Below are positions 42,032-51,852 of a stretch of 64,000 nucleotides of DNA, piece after piece. Both the position numbers and the translations under genes were made by a program. Source of the stretch: Bacillota bacterium (lineage in GTDB: Bacteria; Bacillota; Clostridia; Christensenellales; Aristaeellaceae); the NCBI GenBank assembly GCA_023425025.1, contig JAFADG010000026.1:91977-155976 (forward strand). The letters run 5' to 3'. Under the pieces are notes generated by a model. It ran no database searches and was not told where the DNA came from. It saw only the letters and a list, made by a program, of their open reading frames with translations. Within the stretch, counting starts at the first letter, position 1. Every line of letters starts with the position of its first letter.

Positions 42032-43566
42032 TTTTCCGCCTCCCCTCCGGTGCCTGACATCATCAGACCAATTTTGTTCTTGTCGGCCTTCCCGCCCTCC
42101 ACGATACCGCTGACGCGCCCGCCGCACATGACCAGGATTTTATCGCACAGTTCCAGCAGTATGTCCAGGTCTTCTCCCACAAAAATGACGGCTGCGCCAT
42201 TTTTCTTCTGCCTATTGATCAGGTCGTAGATGGTATAGGACGAGTGGATGTCCAGGCCCCTTACGGCATAGGCCGTCATAAGCACCGTCGGCGAGGAGGA
42301 TATCTCGCGCCCGACCAAAACCTTTTGCACGTTGCCGCCGGAAAGCCTTCTTACGGGGGTGGAAAGGCTCGACGTATCTACCTTGAGCTCTTTGACCACT
42401 TTTTCGGCCAGGCTGCGGGGGCTCTTGCGCTCAGTCAGGAAGGATCTGCCGTTCCTGAAGCTGCGCAGCATCATGTTTTCCGTCAGGTCCATGTTCCCCA
42501 CAAGACCCATGCCAAGCCTGTCCTCCGGCACAAAGGAGAGCGCCACGCCCATGGCGGAAATATCGCTGGGCGCTTTTCCCACAAGCTCTTCGGGCTTATC
42601 TGTTTCTGGATGTATGTAGCGGATGCTGCCCGATTCCACCTTTTGAAGCCCGGCGATGGCCTCCAAAAGCTCCTTCTGCCCGCTGCCGGCAATGCCCGCG
42701 ATTCCCAGTATCTCGCCGCTGCGCGCGGTGAAGGATACATGGTCCAGCCGCGTCACCCCGTCGATGTCGCGGACGGTCAGATCCTCAACGACAAGGCGGT
42801 CTACGGGATTCTCCGGCTGCGGGCGCTCGATGTTCAGGGAGACGGCGCGGCCCACCATCATGCTGGTCATCTCTTCCGCGCTGCTTTGCGCCGTCGGCAT
42901 CTCGCCCACGAACCGCCCGCGGCGCAGCACAGCCACCCGGTCGGAGATGGCCTCCACCTCGCGCAGCTTGTGCGTGATGATCACGATGGCCTTGCCATCC
43001 CTGCGCATATTGTCAAGGACCTCAAAGAGCCTTTCCGTCTCCTGCGGCGTCAGTACCGCGGTCGGCTCGTCCAGGATCAGGATATCCGCGTTGCGGTACA
43101 GAACCTTTACAATCTCCACCGTCTGCTTCTGGGATACGGACATCTCGTACACCTTTTGTTCGGGATCGACCTTGAACCCGTACTGCGCGGCGATGTCCCG
43201 GACCGCATCGCCCACGGCCTTCATGTCCAGGCGTCCCTTGCCGGGAAGCCCCAGGATGATGTTTTCGGCGGCCGTCAGCACGTCCACAAGCTTGAAATGC
43301 TGGTGAATCATGCCGATGCCAAGCTCGTGCGCATCCTTGGGATTGCGGATGACGACCTCGCGGCCGTCCACGATAATTTGACCCTCATCGGGCAGGTAAA
43401 TGCCCGAGAGGATATTCATCAGCGTCGTCTTGCCGCTGCCGTTCTCCCCCAAAAGGGCGAGTATCTCCCCGCGGCGTATTTCCAAAAAAACTTTATCGTT
43501 CGCCACTACGGAGCCGAACGTTTTTGCCACGCCCTTCAATTGCACTGCAGTCCCATTAACGCCCAA
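42028..43566 (-). CDS. Nucleoside/BMP-type ABC transporter double ATPase
   Basis: About 512 residues with two nucleotide-binding domains. First: GENGSGKTT, MSVSQKQTVEIVKVL, ILILDEPTAVLTPQE. Second has degenerate Walker A (GIAGSGQKELLEAI) and RLSGGNVQKVLVGREI. This matches the NupO/YufO-type ATPases of nucleoside importers. The start is uncertain: TTG 43566 follows AAGGGG at 9 bp, while ATG 43599 has no ribosome site. A hairpin (AAGCCGC / GCGGCTT, about 43619-43641) between it and the binding-protein gene may lower its expression. Confidence 0.92.
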   Translation of the reverse strand: MGVNGTAVQLKGVAKTFGSVVANDKVFLEIRRGEILALLGENGSGKTTLMNILSGIYLPDEGQIIVDGREVVIRNPKDAHELGIGMIHQHFKLVDVLTAAENIILGLPGKGRLDMKAVGDAVRDIAAQYGFKVDPEQKVYEMSVSQKQTVEIVKVLYRNADILILDEPTAVLTPQETERLFEVLDNMRRDGKAIVIITHKLREVEAISDRVAVLRRGRFVGEMPTAQSSAEEMTSMMVGRAVSLNIERPQPENPVDRLVVEDLTVRDIDGVTRLDHVSFTARSGEILGIAGIAGSGQKELLEAIAGLQKVESGSIRYIHPETDKPEELVGKAPSDISAMGVALSFVPEDRLGMGLVGNMDLTENMMLRSFRNGRSFLTERKSPRSLAEKVVKELKVDTSSLSTPVRRLSGGNVQKVLVGREISSSPTVLMTAYAVRGLDIHSSYTIYDLINRQKKNGAAVIFVGEDLDILLELCDKILVMCGGRVSGIVEGGKADKNKIGLMMSGTGGEAEK

Positions 43567-43675
43567 GCTTGTCCACCCCTTGATCGCAAGATATCCCATT
43601 ATAACATGAAAGGAGGGAAAGCCGCTTTTTTGAGGCGGCTTCCCCGGCTTTTTTATTTAATGCTTTTTGTCAATG

Positions 43676-44881
43676 TCAGTTCAGTTCGGTGATGCCGTCG
43701 ATGCGCAGGCCGAAATACGGAGCGCTGCGGAGCTTGGACTCATAGAACACGCCGTTTTCGATGGCTTCGCCGGTGTCGCCAACCCAGTCGCCGTCGGTAT
43801 CGATGGCAAGATACGTGGTGGGCGCCTGGCCGCCAACGGTGAAGGTGGAGCAGTCAAACACATTGAAGCTGCCGTCCTTGATCGCGGCTTCCACCTGCGC
43901 GACCTTTTCCGCGGTGCCGGCGGCGCAGCTTGCGCCCAGCTCGGAAATCATGACCGCGCCCTGGTTATAGCCCTCGGCCCAGTCGGTTAAGATGGCTTCG
44001 CCTTTTAATGCCTGGCCGAAAGCATAGGTGTAGTAAACGCTCCAGTCATTCTGGGAGCTGGTCAGGGCGGCGGTGGGGGCGGCGGAGAGCATGCTCACAT
44101 TGTAGCCTACGCTGTACACGGTGGTGCCGGCATTCAAAAGCGCTTCGCAGGCGGCGGGAGCGCCGGTAGAGTCGGCATGCTGGCTGACGATAATGCTGCC
44201 GGCGGCGACCAGGGCGTTGGCGGCTTCCGCTTCGGCCGTGGGGTTATACCAGGCGTTGGTGTAGGAAACGGACATGACAACGTTGCTTACCACCGATTTG
44301 ACGCCAAGGTAGAAAGCGGTGTAGCCGGATACGACTTCGGCGTAAGGATAGGCGCCGACATAGCCGATCTTGATGTTGCCGCCTGCGTCCTTGTTGGTAT
44401 CGGCAACCTTGCCCTCGGCAACAAGCTCCGCAAGCTTCAGGCCGGCAACGACGCCGGAAACGTAACGGGACTGGTAGGTGTGGTTGAACGCGTTTTTGAA
44501 ATTGGCCAGCCCGGAAAGCCCGGCGGTGTCGCCCGTCATGGCGACGAAGGTCACATCGGGATTTTCGGCGGCAGCCTGCTGCATGTAGCTTTGATGGCCG
44601 TAGCTGTCGGAGAAGATGTACGTGCAGCCCTGCTCCACAAGGTCGGTGGCGGTATCGTAGCAGCTTTCGTCCTCGCTGATGTTGTATTTCCAGACGATCT
44701 GGTCATCCGAAATACCAAGGGCGGCGGCGGCCGTCTTGATGCCGCTGATGTGGGCGAAATCATAGCCGGTATTCTCGTCATGGACCAGGATGACGCCGAT
44801 CTTCACCGCGGGGGCCGAAGCCGACGCGGCAAAAGGCACGAGCATAAGTACCGCCAGCAACAGGGCAATGATCTTTTTCAT
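43676..44881 (-). CDS. BMP/PnrA-family nucleoside-binding protein
   Basis: 401 residues from ATG 44881. Signal peptide (KKIIALLLAVLMLVPFAASA) cut at ASA without lipobox. The BMP fold is visible: VKIGVILVHDENTGYDFAHI, then VTFVAMTGDTAGLSGLANF, then KIGYVGAYPYAEVVSGYTAF. It binds purine nucleosides or bases for the downstream importer. Encoded 109 bp after xpt, so uptake and salvage are linked. Confidence 0.9.
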   Translation of the reverse strand: MKKIIALLLAVLMLVPFAASASAPAVKIGVILVHDENTGYDFAHISGIKTAAAALGISDDQIVWKYNISEDESCYDTATDLVEQGCTYIFSDSYGHQSYMQQAAAENPDVTFVAMTGDTAGLSGLANFKNAFNHTYQSRYVSGVVAGLKLAELVAEGKVADTNKDAGGNIKIGYVGAYPYAEVVSGYTAFYLGVKSVVSNVVMSVSYTNAWYNPTAEAEAANALVAAGSIIVSQHADSTGAPAACEALLNAGTTVYSVGYNVSMLSAAPTAALTSSQNDWSVYYTYAFGQALKGEAILTDWAEGYNQGAVMISELGASCAAGTAEKVAQVEAAIKDGSFNVFDCSTFTVGGQAPTTYLAIDTDGDWVGDTGEAIENGVFYESKLRSAPYFGLRIDGITELN

Positions 44882-44990
44882 TGGTTTCCCTCCAAATTTT
44901 GTATTTGGGCTTTTTTATCAGAATCGCATTGCGATCCCAAGCAATGATGACTGGGGCGTTCCGCTCCCCATATGCCCGCCGGTGAGCACC

Positions 44991-45578
44991 TTATGCTTCA
45001 TCGTCCTGGCGCATGATCATTTTGCCATCCGCTATCGCGTCGACAATGGCCAAAGACACAACCCTGATTCCCTGCTCTCGCAGGCGCCTGCCGCCGAGCT
45101 GGAATCCCTTTTCGATGCAGACGCCAACGCCCGCCAGCGTGCATCCGGCCTGACTGATAATATCGCGAAGGCCGTCCACCGCTTCACCGTTGGCCAGGAA
45201 ATCGTCAATGATCAACACCCGCTGGCCGGGCTGCAAATATTCCTTGCTCACCCGGATATGGTTTTCCTTGCGGTGGGTGAAGGAGTACACGCGGCTGATA
45301 TACGCATCCTTGGCGACGTTTGAGGTTTCGCTTTTTTTGGCAAACACCACGGGAATATTGCCGAAGGCCTGGGCGGCTGCCACCGCAGCGGCGATGCCGC
45401 TGGCTTCGATGGTCAGAATCACATCCACCCGCTCATCGCAAAACGCTTTGTAAAAGGCCTGTCCCATCCGTGTGAGCAGCCCCACGTCGATCCGGTGGTT
45501 CAAAAACATGTCCACCTTCACAATCTCGCTGCCAATGCCCCGACCCCAGGCTTCAATCGCCTGCTTCAGTTCCTCCAT
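44991..45578 (-). CDS. xpt: Xanthine phosphoribosyltransferase
   Basis: 195 residues from ATG 45578. Markers: ILTIEASGIAAAVAAAQAFG, the PRPP-binding motif VLIIDDFLANGEAVDGL, and LGGRRLREQGIRVVSLAIVD near the C terminus. It converts xanthine and PRPP to XMP. First gene of the purine operon. A sigma-70 promoter lies about 110 bp upstream. I do not see the conserved core of a purine riboswitch in the leader, which is unusual for Firmicutes xpt. Confidence 0.94.
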   Translation of the reverse strand: MEELKQAIEAWGRGIGSEIVKVDMFLNHRIDVGLLTRMGQAFYKAFCDERVDVILTIEASGIAAAVAAAQAFGNIPVVFAKKSETSNVAKDAYISRVYSFTHRKENHIRVSKEYLQPGQRVLIIDDFLANGEAVDGLRDIISQAGCTLAGVGVCIEKGFQLGGRRLREQGIRVVSLAIVDAIADGKMIMRQDDEA

Positions 45579-45689
45579 CAAAAGCGCCCTTGCCTCCTAG
45601 CAGGAAAAACACGAACAAACCGGCCCCAAAAAAAGGATAACTCCAGTCCAGTTCGCAATAATCCGAACATTTACCGAGAATATATGCGT

Positions 45690-45718
45690 ATTGTACACTA
45701 ATTTTCCGAACGATGCAA
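45690..45718 (-). promoter_or_regulatory. xpt promoter
   Basis: Minus strand -35 TTGCAT (45713-45718), 17 bp, -10 TACAAT (45690-45695). The leader of about 105 nt has a GTTCG/CGAAC hairpin and a run of seven T but no recognised riboswitch. The rest of 45719-45904 holds no gene. Confidence 0.7.
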
Positions 45719-45904
45719 GCGGGAATTCGATGTTTTTTGCTTTTTTTCTGCGTGCCGCAATTGTATCTAATTGTTTCTATTTCAGAAGCTTCGAGTAATA
45801 ATTTGTAAAATTTCTGTAACAAGGGAACTTTTCCAATGCTTTTTTATCTAATATGATGTAAAATACTTTCATTGTTACAAATTTGTCGGGAGGGGGAAGG
45901 CGTT

Positions 45905-47467
45905 ATGTCGGAAAAGCGGCTCAAACGGCTGTGCTGGCTGCTGCCCCTCCTTGTTTTGCTTTTCCCGCTGAAGGCAACACCCGCGTTTCAGGAGGTGTCC
46001 CCCAAAGCCCCCATCGACCCGGCGGCGGTCACGCGGCGCGGGCTGTATGTGGCCTGTGATTTTTTCAAAACCCAGGAGGATACGTGGCCTTCCTCCCGCA
46101 ACAACATTGAGGCGGTAGAAAAAACGCTCAATAGCGGCAGCATGGTTTTTGAAGAAAATATCTCCCGGGACAATGACCTGTATTCTGTTGAGGGCTTGAA
46201 AAGCGCTATCCTCGACGCCTTCGGCGATGCCGACAAAAACGATGTTTCCTACTTCTACATCAGCACCCACGGCATTTACGATCCCGCAAAGCCCAACCTG
46301 GAAGCCGGGCTCTTGCTCTCCGACGGCGCAAGGGAGGAGGGCATTACCGCAAGGCAGCTGGAAGAGGCCTTTTCCGCCATCCGCGGCACGAAGGTGCTGA
46401 TTATTGACGCCTGCAACAGCGGCGCGTTTATCGGCAAGGGCGTCAGCGGCGGCGCGACGGAAGCTGCCTTTTTGGGGCCGGATTACAAGGTGCTCACCAG
46501 CGCGGGCGGCAGCGAGGAAAGCTGGTACTGGTCCAGCCGCGGCAAAGACTCCGCCGTGGTGCAGGGCGCGTCCTATTTTTCCTCCGCCTTGACCGACGGG
46601 CTGGGCTATCACGGCGAATACGGGGCGGATTTGAACAAGGACGGCGCCATCACGCTGACGGAATGCTACCGGTACCTGCTGGAGAACCATTCCGCCTCCA
46701 CGCCCCAAAGCTACCCGCAGGAAGACAGCTTTGTGCTGTTCACCTATGACGGGGACAACGCCGCGGCGGGCCCGCCGCCGGAAAGCAGCATCATCTCCGG
46801 CGTCACCTTCTACGATACGGTGCTGGATATCCGCCAAAACGCGGTATCGTTTGAGTTCACCGTCGAAAAGCCCGTGAAGATGGCTTATCAGATGGTCTAT
46901 TACCGCAATGGAAAGTGGCAGTTTTCCAGCGCGAAGCTGGAATACGACAATCAGGAAATCGGCGGCGACTTTGGCGACCAGCCCGGCGCCATATCCGCCG
47001 GGCGCAAGCAGCGTACGCTGGAGCTTTTGCCCCAGGAGGAGGACACCTACGGCTATGTCATGGTCCAGCTTGTGACCATCGGCGGTGAAAAGACCACCGT
47101 TCACGGCAGCCGCGTTCTGTGCGTCCCGCCGGTCAGCGGCAATCCCGAATTGTCGGTCAAGACGGACGCTTCCCTGAATCCGCAAAACGGCCGGGAGCTG
47201 TCCATCCTGGTCAACCACAAGTACCCCTGCCTGCTTTCCGTTTCCATTGTGGATAAAGGCGGCAAAACCGTCCGCCGGCTGACAAGCTACCAGCCCACCC
47301 GGCCGCAGCAGTTGACGCCCGCAGGCTCCTTCTTTTACTGGAACGGCTCCCTTGCGGACGGAACCCCTGCCGCCCCCGGCGATTATACGGTGAAGGTCAC
47401 GGCACAGATCGGCGACATGCAGTTTGAAGCCGCGTCCGAACCGTTTGTCCTTATGGAAAGCGAATAA
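45905..47467 (+). CDS. Secreted caspase-like (C14) peptidase
   Basis: 520 residues from ATG 45905 after GGGAGGGGG. Signal peptide (CWLLPLLVLLFPLKATPAF). Caspase-like domain, about 45-290, with catalytic His122 in YFYISTHGIY and Cys170 in KVLIIDACNSGAF. An EF-hand-like loop DLNKDGAITLTE near 255. The C-terminal part has beta-sandwich segments ending in a FlgD-type Ig-like unit (YWNGSLADGTPAAPGDYTVK). A protease exported to the cell surface or medium, cutting after Arg/Lys or Asp by family precedent; the substrate is unknown. It lies next to the CotH-DUF4956-VTC cluster on the same strand. Confidence 0.87.
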   Translation: MSEKRLKRLCWLLPLLVLLFPLKATPAFQEVSPKAPIDPAAVTRRGLYVACDFFKTQEDTWPSSRNNIEAVEKTLNSGSMVFEENISRDNDLYSVEGLKSAILDAFGDADKNDVSYFYISTHGIYDPAKPNLEAGLLLSDGAREEGITARQLEEAFSAIRGTKVLIIDACNSGAFIGKGVSGGATEAAFLGPDYKVLTSAGGSEESWYWSSRGKDSAVVQGASYFSSALTDGLGYHGEYGADLNKDGAITLTECYRYLLENHSASTPQSYPQEDSFVLFTYDGDNAAAGPPPESSIISGVTFYDTVLDIRQNAVSFEFTVEKPVKMAYQMVYYRNGKWQFSSAKLEYDNQEIGGDFGDQPGAISAGRKQRTLELLPQEEDTYGYVMVQLVTIGGEKTTVHGSRVLCVPPVSGNPELSVKTDASLNPQNGRELSILVNHKYPCLLSVSIVDKGGKTVRRLTSYQPTRPQQLTPAGSFFYWNGSLADGTPAAPGDYTVKVTAQIGDMQFEAASEPFVLMESE

Positions 47468-47672
47468 AGCGTGCTTTCCTATAATAAACGGGCCAAAAAG
47501 GATTCGTCCGGCGCATTTGATATTTGCAAAATTTGTATAGGAACCTTGACGCCGTGTTTTCGTCTTATGTGTTGTGTGTTATAATGAAAAAACACGGGCG
47601 TTTTTACGCCCTCCCAAAGACAGAACCCCTTTACGATTTTTGACCGCTTCCCTACAGAAAGGAGCGATTTGA

Positions 47673-50600
47673 ATGCAAGTGACCCCTACCCCCCGCGTGC
47701 CTCAAAAGCGCAAGCCCATCAGCAACCGGCGGAAAAAGCGTTCCGTACTGCCCCCGCTGCTTGCGCTGCTGGCCGTGCTGGCGCTGATGGTGGCTGTTTT
47801 ACCCAAAGAGCCTTTGCAGCGCGCTATGGCCACCATACAGACTGCCGAGGGACAAGCTTCTGAAAAAACGCCTTCCTCCGCTTATGAGGGCCTTGTCATC
47901 AGCGAGGTCATGACGGCCAACAGCACCGCCGTGGCGGATGACAAGGGCGAATTCAACGACTGGATCGAGATCTTCAACAGCAGCGACCATCCCATCGATC
48001 TGACCAGCGTCGGCCTGTCCGACCGTTCGGACCGGGTTTTGTTCCTGTTCCCTTCCATCACGCTTCCCTCCGGCGGCCGCATTGTCGTCTTTGCCTCCGA
48101 TACCAACGCGGCGGACGCGGCCGGCACGCTGCACGCCAAATTCAAGCTGTCCTCTGCCGGCGAGACCGTCTACCTGTATGACCAGGCGGGGATCGTCTTT
48201 GACAAAGTCACGGTGCCCATCATGAACACCGACGTTTCCTACGCGCTGATGGCCGACGGCAGCTTTGCCCAAACCGGGGAATACAGCCCCGGCTTTGAAA
48301 ACACGAAGGAAGGCTTCCTGGCCTACCGCAGCTCCAGCGCAATCACCCAAGGCATCATCCGCATCAATGAAGTGATGGCTGATCCAAAGACGGGCCTGTA
48401 CGATGAAGACGGCGAGCTGACCGACTGGGTCGAACTGTACAACAACTCCGACCAGCCCGTTTCCCTGAGCGGCCTTGCCCTGAGCGACAAGGAAAACGAC
48501 CCCTTGAAGTGGCGCTTCCCCAAGGATGCGGCCATCGCCCCCCACGGCTATTACCTGGTGTTCTGCAGCGGCAAGGACAGGGCCTTGTCCGCCGATACGA
48601 TTCCCCACACCAATTTCCGCATCAGCGCGGAGCGGGAAACCATCATTCTTTCGGACAGCCAGGGCCGGCAGATGGACAGGGTCGCCATCGACAACCTGCC
48701 CATGGACGCGTCCTATGGCCGCAATGAAAGCGGGAGCTGGCAGGTTTTCAATACCGCCACGCCCGGCAATCCCAACAACAGTCAGGGCGCCGCCCAGGCG
48801 GAAAAGTACCTGCGGGCAGCCAACCCAACCGGCGTGTACCTTTCGGAAGTCATGTCCTCCAGCGATAACGGCAACGACTGGGTGGAGCTTTTCAATTCCT
48901 CCACCCAGACCGTATCCCTGGAAGGGTACGGTCTGAGCGACAACCTGGGCCGGCCCCGCAAGTGGCAGTTCCCCGCCGGGGCGTCCATCTTCCCCGGGGA
49001 ATACAAGATCATTCAGCTGGACGGCCTAAACAGCCAGGCCAACGGCTACCACACCAACTTCAAGCTTCTTCGTGCCGGCGGCGAAATCATGTGCTTCTCC
49101 GATCCCACCGGCCGGGTGCTGGACAAGATCAACCTGCCGAAGGTTCCCACCAATATTTCGTATGGCAGAACCAGCGGCCTTGAGGGCTTTTTTTATTATG
49201 ACGCGCCCACCATGGGCAGCGTGAACGGCACCGGCTTTCTGGGCTTTGCGGATACCCCTTCCTTTACGGTGGCCGGCGGCGTGTTCAAGCAGTCGGAGCC
49301 GGTATCCGTGTCCATCAACGTGCCGGAAGGCACCACCGTACATTATTCGCTGGATGGCAGCACCCCCACCCTGCAAAGCCCCGTCTATGACGGCACGCCG
49401 CTTGCGCTCACGCAGACCACCCCCGTCCGGGCCCGTGCTTTCAGGCAGGACCTGCAACCCAGCGAAACCATTACCCGGACGTATCTGATCAACGTGTACC
49501 ACACGCTGCCGATCGTGTCTTTGGTTACCGATCCGCAGGAACTGTGGAACGAGACGGACGGCATGCTGGCTGTGGGGGGAACGCTCAACAGAGAGGTCTT
49601 CCCCTTCAAGGTGCTGGAAACCGGCGCCTGGCCGCTGTACCGCACGGCTGGCAAAGAGCCGCGTCCCGGTTATGTCGAATACTATGGAACAGACGGCACA
49701 CAAATACTGTCTCAAGGTATGGAATTTGGCCTGCAGGGACAATATAGCTTGGATATGCCTCAAAAAACCTTCAAGGTGCGCGCCAAGGCAGCGCAGGGCA
49801 AGCCGATGTTTGAAGCTTCGCTGTTTGAATCAAGACCCTATACCGAATACAAATCCTTTGTGCTGCGCAACGGCGGCAACGACAATGTTTGGACCAGGAT
49901 AAATGACGACTATCAATCCATGCTCATGGACAAAATCGATACCACCGTCATTCATCAGGCCACCAATCCGGTAGTTGTCTATTTGAACGGCCAATACTGG
50001 GGCCATTACAACATGCGGGAACGGGTAGACCGTTACTTTGTCGCCCAGCATGAAGGCATTCCCATGGATCAGGCCGATAACATGGATATTCTGGAAGCAG
50101 GCGGTACAGTTAATTACGGCAGCAACAAAGAATACAAGGCGATGATTGAAAAGGCAAAGACCCTGTCGCCCGGAAAAAATGCCGAGGACTTAAAGTACAT
50201 CACGGACCGCATCGATGTGGATAACTACTTTGACTTCATGGCGTTTGAAATGTTCTTTGGCAACTCCGACGCAGGCAACATCCGCTTCTACAAGCTTAAG
50301 GGTGAAGGACAAAAATGGCGCTGGATATTCTATGATTCGGACTATGGCATGTATGATTCCACCTATAACAGCGTCAAATCCTGGCTTGACCCCAAGGGAG
50401 CCGGCGATAAGAACGTGAACAATACGCTGATTCGAAAACTGCTGGAAAACGACGAGATGAAGGAAAAATTCCTTCGCCGTTTGGGAGATATTTTTCAGGT
50501 ATATACCACGGAAAACATGATGGAAACCTTTAATAGCCTTGCCGCAAAAATCAAGGACGAAATGCCGCTGCATTTGGCCCGGTGGGCGGAGCTGAATGAG

Positions 50601-50801
50601 AAGAAAATCAACGCTGACTCGCCCCTTACGGCGGAGGGAGCCCTTCGCTACTGGAATCAGCGCCTGGACCGCTCCAGAAATGTCATGAAAAAAAAGCCCA
50701 CGCTGTTTTATGGTTATGTGCAGGATTACTTCCAGCTGTCCGACGCTGCCATGATCGAATACTTCGGTCAAAAGCCCGTCATGCCCGCGGATGCCCTCTA
50801 A
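47673..50801 (+). CDS. CotH-kinase protein with lamin-tail domains
   Basis: 1042 residues. A cytoplasmic basic start (RKPISNRRKKRS-like) and one membrane anchor (PPLLALLAVLALMVAVL, about 27-43). Three lamin-tail (LTD) domains at roughly 72-190, 225-360 and 385-510 (each with LVISEVM / RINEVMAD / YLSEVMSS and WIEIFNSS-like motifs). A chitobiase/HEX-type segment YSLDGSTPTLQSPVYDGTPL near 555-575. CotH domain about 610-1000 with the segment RWIFYDSDYGMYD. CotH kinases phosphorylate secreted or spore-surface proteins. The gene is upstream of DUF4956 and VTC, a known neighbourhood. Confidence 0.9.
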   Translation: MQVTPTPRVPQKRKPISNRRKKRSVLPPLLALLAVLALMVAVLPKEPLQRAMATIQTAEGQASEKTPSSAYEGLVISEVMTANSTAVADDKGEFNDWIEIFNSSDHPIDLTSVGLSDRSDRVLFLFPSITLPSGGRIVVFASDTNAADAAGTLHAKFKLSSAGETVYLYDQAGIVFDKVTVPIMNTDVSYALMADGSFAQTGEYSPGFENTKEGFLAYRSSSAITQGIIRINEVMADPKTGLYDEDGELTDWVELYNNSDQPVSLSGLALSDKENDPLKWRFPKDAAIAPHGYYLVFCSGKDRALSADTIPHTNFRISAERETIILSDSQGRQMDRVAIDNLPMDASYGRNESGSWQVFNTATPGNPNNSQGAAQAEKYLRAANPTGVYLSEVMSSSDNGNDWVELFNSSTQTVSLEGYGLSDNLGRPRKWQFPAGASIFPGEYKIIQLDGLNSQANGYHTNFKLLRAGGEIMCFSDPTGRVLDKINLPKVPTNISYGRTSGLEGFFYYDAPTMGSVNGTGFLGFADTPSFTVAGGVFKQSEPVSVSINVPEGTTVHYSLDGSTPTLQSPVYDGTPLALTQTTPVRARAFRQDLQPSETITRTYLINVYHTLPIVSLVTDPQELWNETDGMLAVGGTLNREVFPFKVLETGAWPLYRTAGKEPRPGYVEYYGTDGTQILSQGMEFGLQGQYSLDMPQKTFKVRAKAAQGKPMFEASLFESRPYTEYKSFVLRNGGNDNVWTRINDDYQSMLMDKIDTTVIHQATNPVVVYLNGQYWGHYNMRERVDRYFVAQHEGIPMDQADNMDILEAGGTVNYGSNKEYKAMIEKAKTLSPGKNAEDLKYITDRIDVDNYFDFMAFEMFFGNSDAGNIRFYKLKGEGQKWRWIFYDSDYGMYDSTYNSVKSWLDPKGAGDKNVNNTLIRKLLENDEMKEKFLRRLGDIFQVYTTENMMETFNSLAAKIKDEMPLHLARWAELNEKKINADSPLTAEGALRYWNQRLDRSRNVMKKKPTLFYGYVQDYFQLSDAAMIEYFGQKPVMPADAL

Positions 50802-50872
50802 TAACAACGTTTTCTTGACGGACAAACCTTTTTCCGTATAATGTAAGAAGAATCATCACGGGAGGCGCACAT

Positions 50873-51586
50873 ATGCACGGTTTATCGCAGCTTCTGTCGG
50901 TCAGCAGCCAGGACATCACAAATCAATTCCCATCCCTGTCCACCTATTTTTCGCAGCAGTTCCAGGCGCTGACGCCCTGGAAGGTGGTCATGGCCCTGGG
51001 CATCGGCCTGGTGGCGGGCCTGATCATCGCCTGGATTTACCGCAGAACCTACCGCGGCGTGCTGTACAGCCCCTCCTTCGCCATGACGCTGATCATGCTC
51101 ACGCTGATCACTACCCCCGTTGTCATGTGTATCAAAAGCGATATCGCGCTTTCCATGGGCATGGTGGGCGCCCTGTCCATCGTGCGCTTCCGCACCGCCG
51201 TCAAGGACCCCATGGACACCGCCTACATGTTCTGGGCATTGACCATGGGCATCCTTTTCGGCGCGGAGCTGTACGCCGTGGGCATCGCGGCCGTGATCGG
51301 CATCGCCGTCATACTGCTTGGCATGACGTTTATCAAATTCCGCAACCCCAACAGCTACCTGCTGGTTTTGCACTATGACGAAGCCGCGGAATACGATATC
51401 GAATCGGAGCTGAAGCATTCCTCCCGCGAGCACCGCCTGCGCTCCAAGACGCTGACCCGCGCCGGCGCCGAAATGACGGTGGAAGTGCGCCTGGGCGAAA
51501 AGCACGAGATCGTCGCCCGCATGCTGGATATCGAAGGCGTGCACGACGCCACCCTGGTGGCCTGCCAGACAGAGGCGGGAGCCTAA
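50873..51586 (+). CDS. DUF4956 membrane protein
   Basis: 237 residues from ATG 50873 after GGGAGG. Three to four membrane helices (VVMALGIGLVAGLIIAWIY; FAMTLIMLTLITTPVVMCI) and the conserved segment SMGMVGALSIVRFRTAVKDP, followed by a soluble C-terminal region with an ACT-like pattern. DUF4956 proteins occur with VTC-domain proteins and CotH kinases; the function is undefined, perhaps a polyphosphate or phosphate-linked membrane step. Confidence 0.92.
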   Translation: MHGLSQLLSVSSQDITNQFPSLSTYFSQQFQALTPWKVVMALGIGLVAGLIIAWIYRRTYRGVLYSPSFAMTLIMLTLITTPVVMCIKSDIALSMGMVGALSIVRFRTAVKDPMDTAYMFWALTMGILFGAELYAVGIAAVIGIAVILLGMTFIKFRNPNSYLLVLHYDEAAEYDIESELKHSSREHRLRSKTLTRAGAEMTVEVRLGEKHEIVARMLDIEGVHDATLVACQTEAGA

Positions 51587-51852
51587 GCCCGGAAGCGACA
51601 GCATCTTCCGGGTGCTGCCTTGTCAAGCGGTGTGCCCGGGCACACGCTGGTGATCAGCATATGCAAGGCATAATGATGGTGAGAGGATTTGAACCCCTCA
51701 CCCCAATCCGGAAGGGGCCGGCCCTTCGTTGCAGGGACGGTTATCAACCGCTCGCCCGCTTCGGGAGCATGATCCCGTATTATTTCACACCTTCATCCTT
51801 TTTGAAACGGCTGCGCGCAAAAACTTTCGATGATCGACAGGGGGGCAACCAT

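Noticed and set aside
51676..51700. tRNA-like T-arm (GGTTCAAATCC on the minus strand) upstream of the VTC gene
   Set aside because: Only a T-arm-like hairpin is present; no acceptor, D-arm or anticodon arm can be fitted. Probably repeat-derived.
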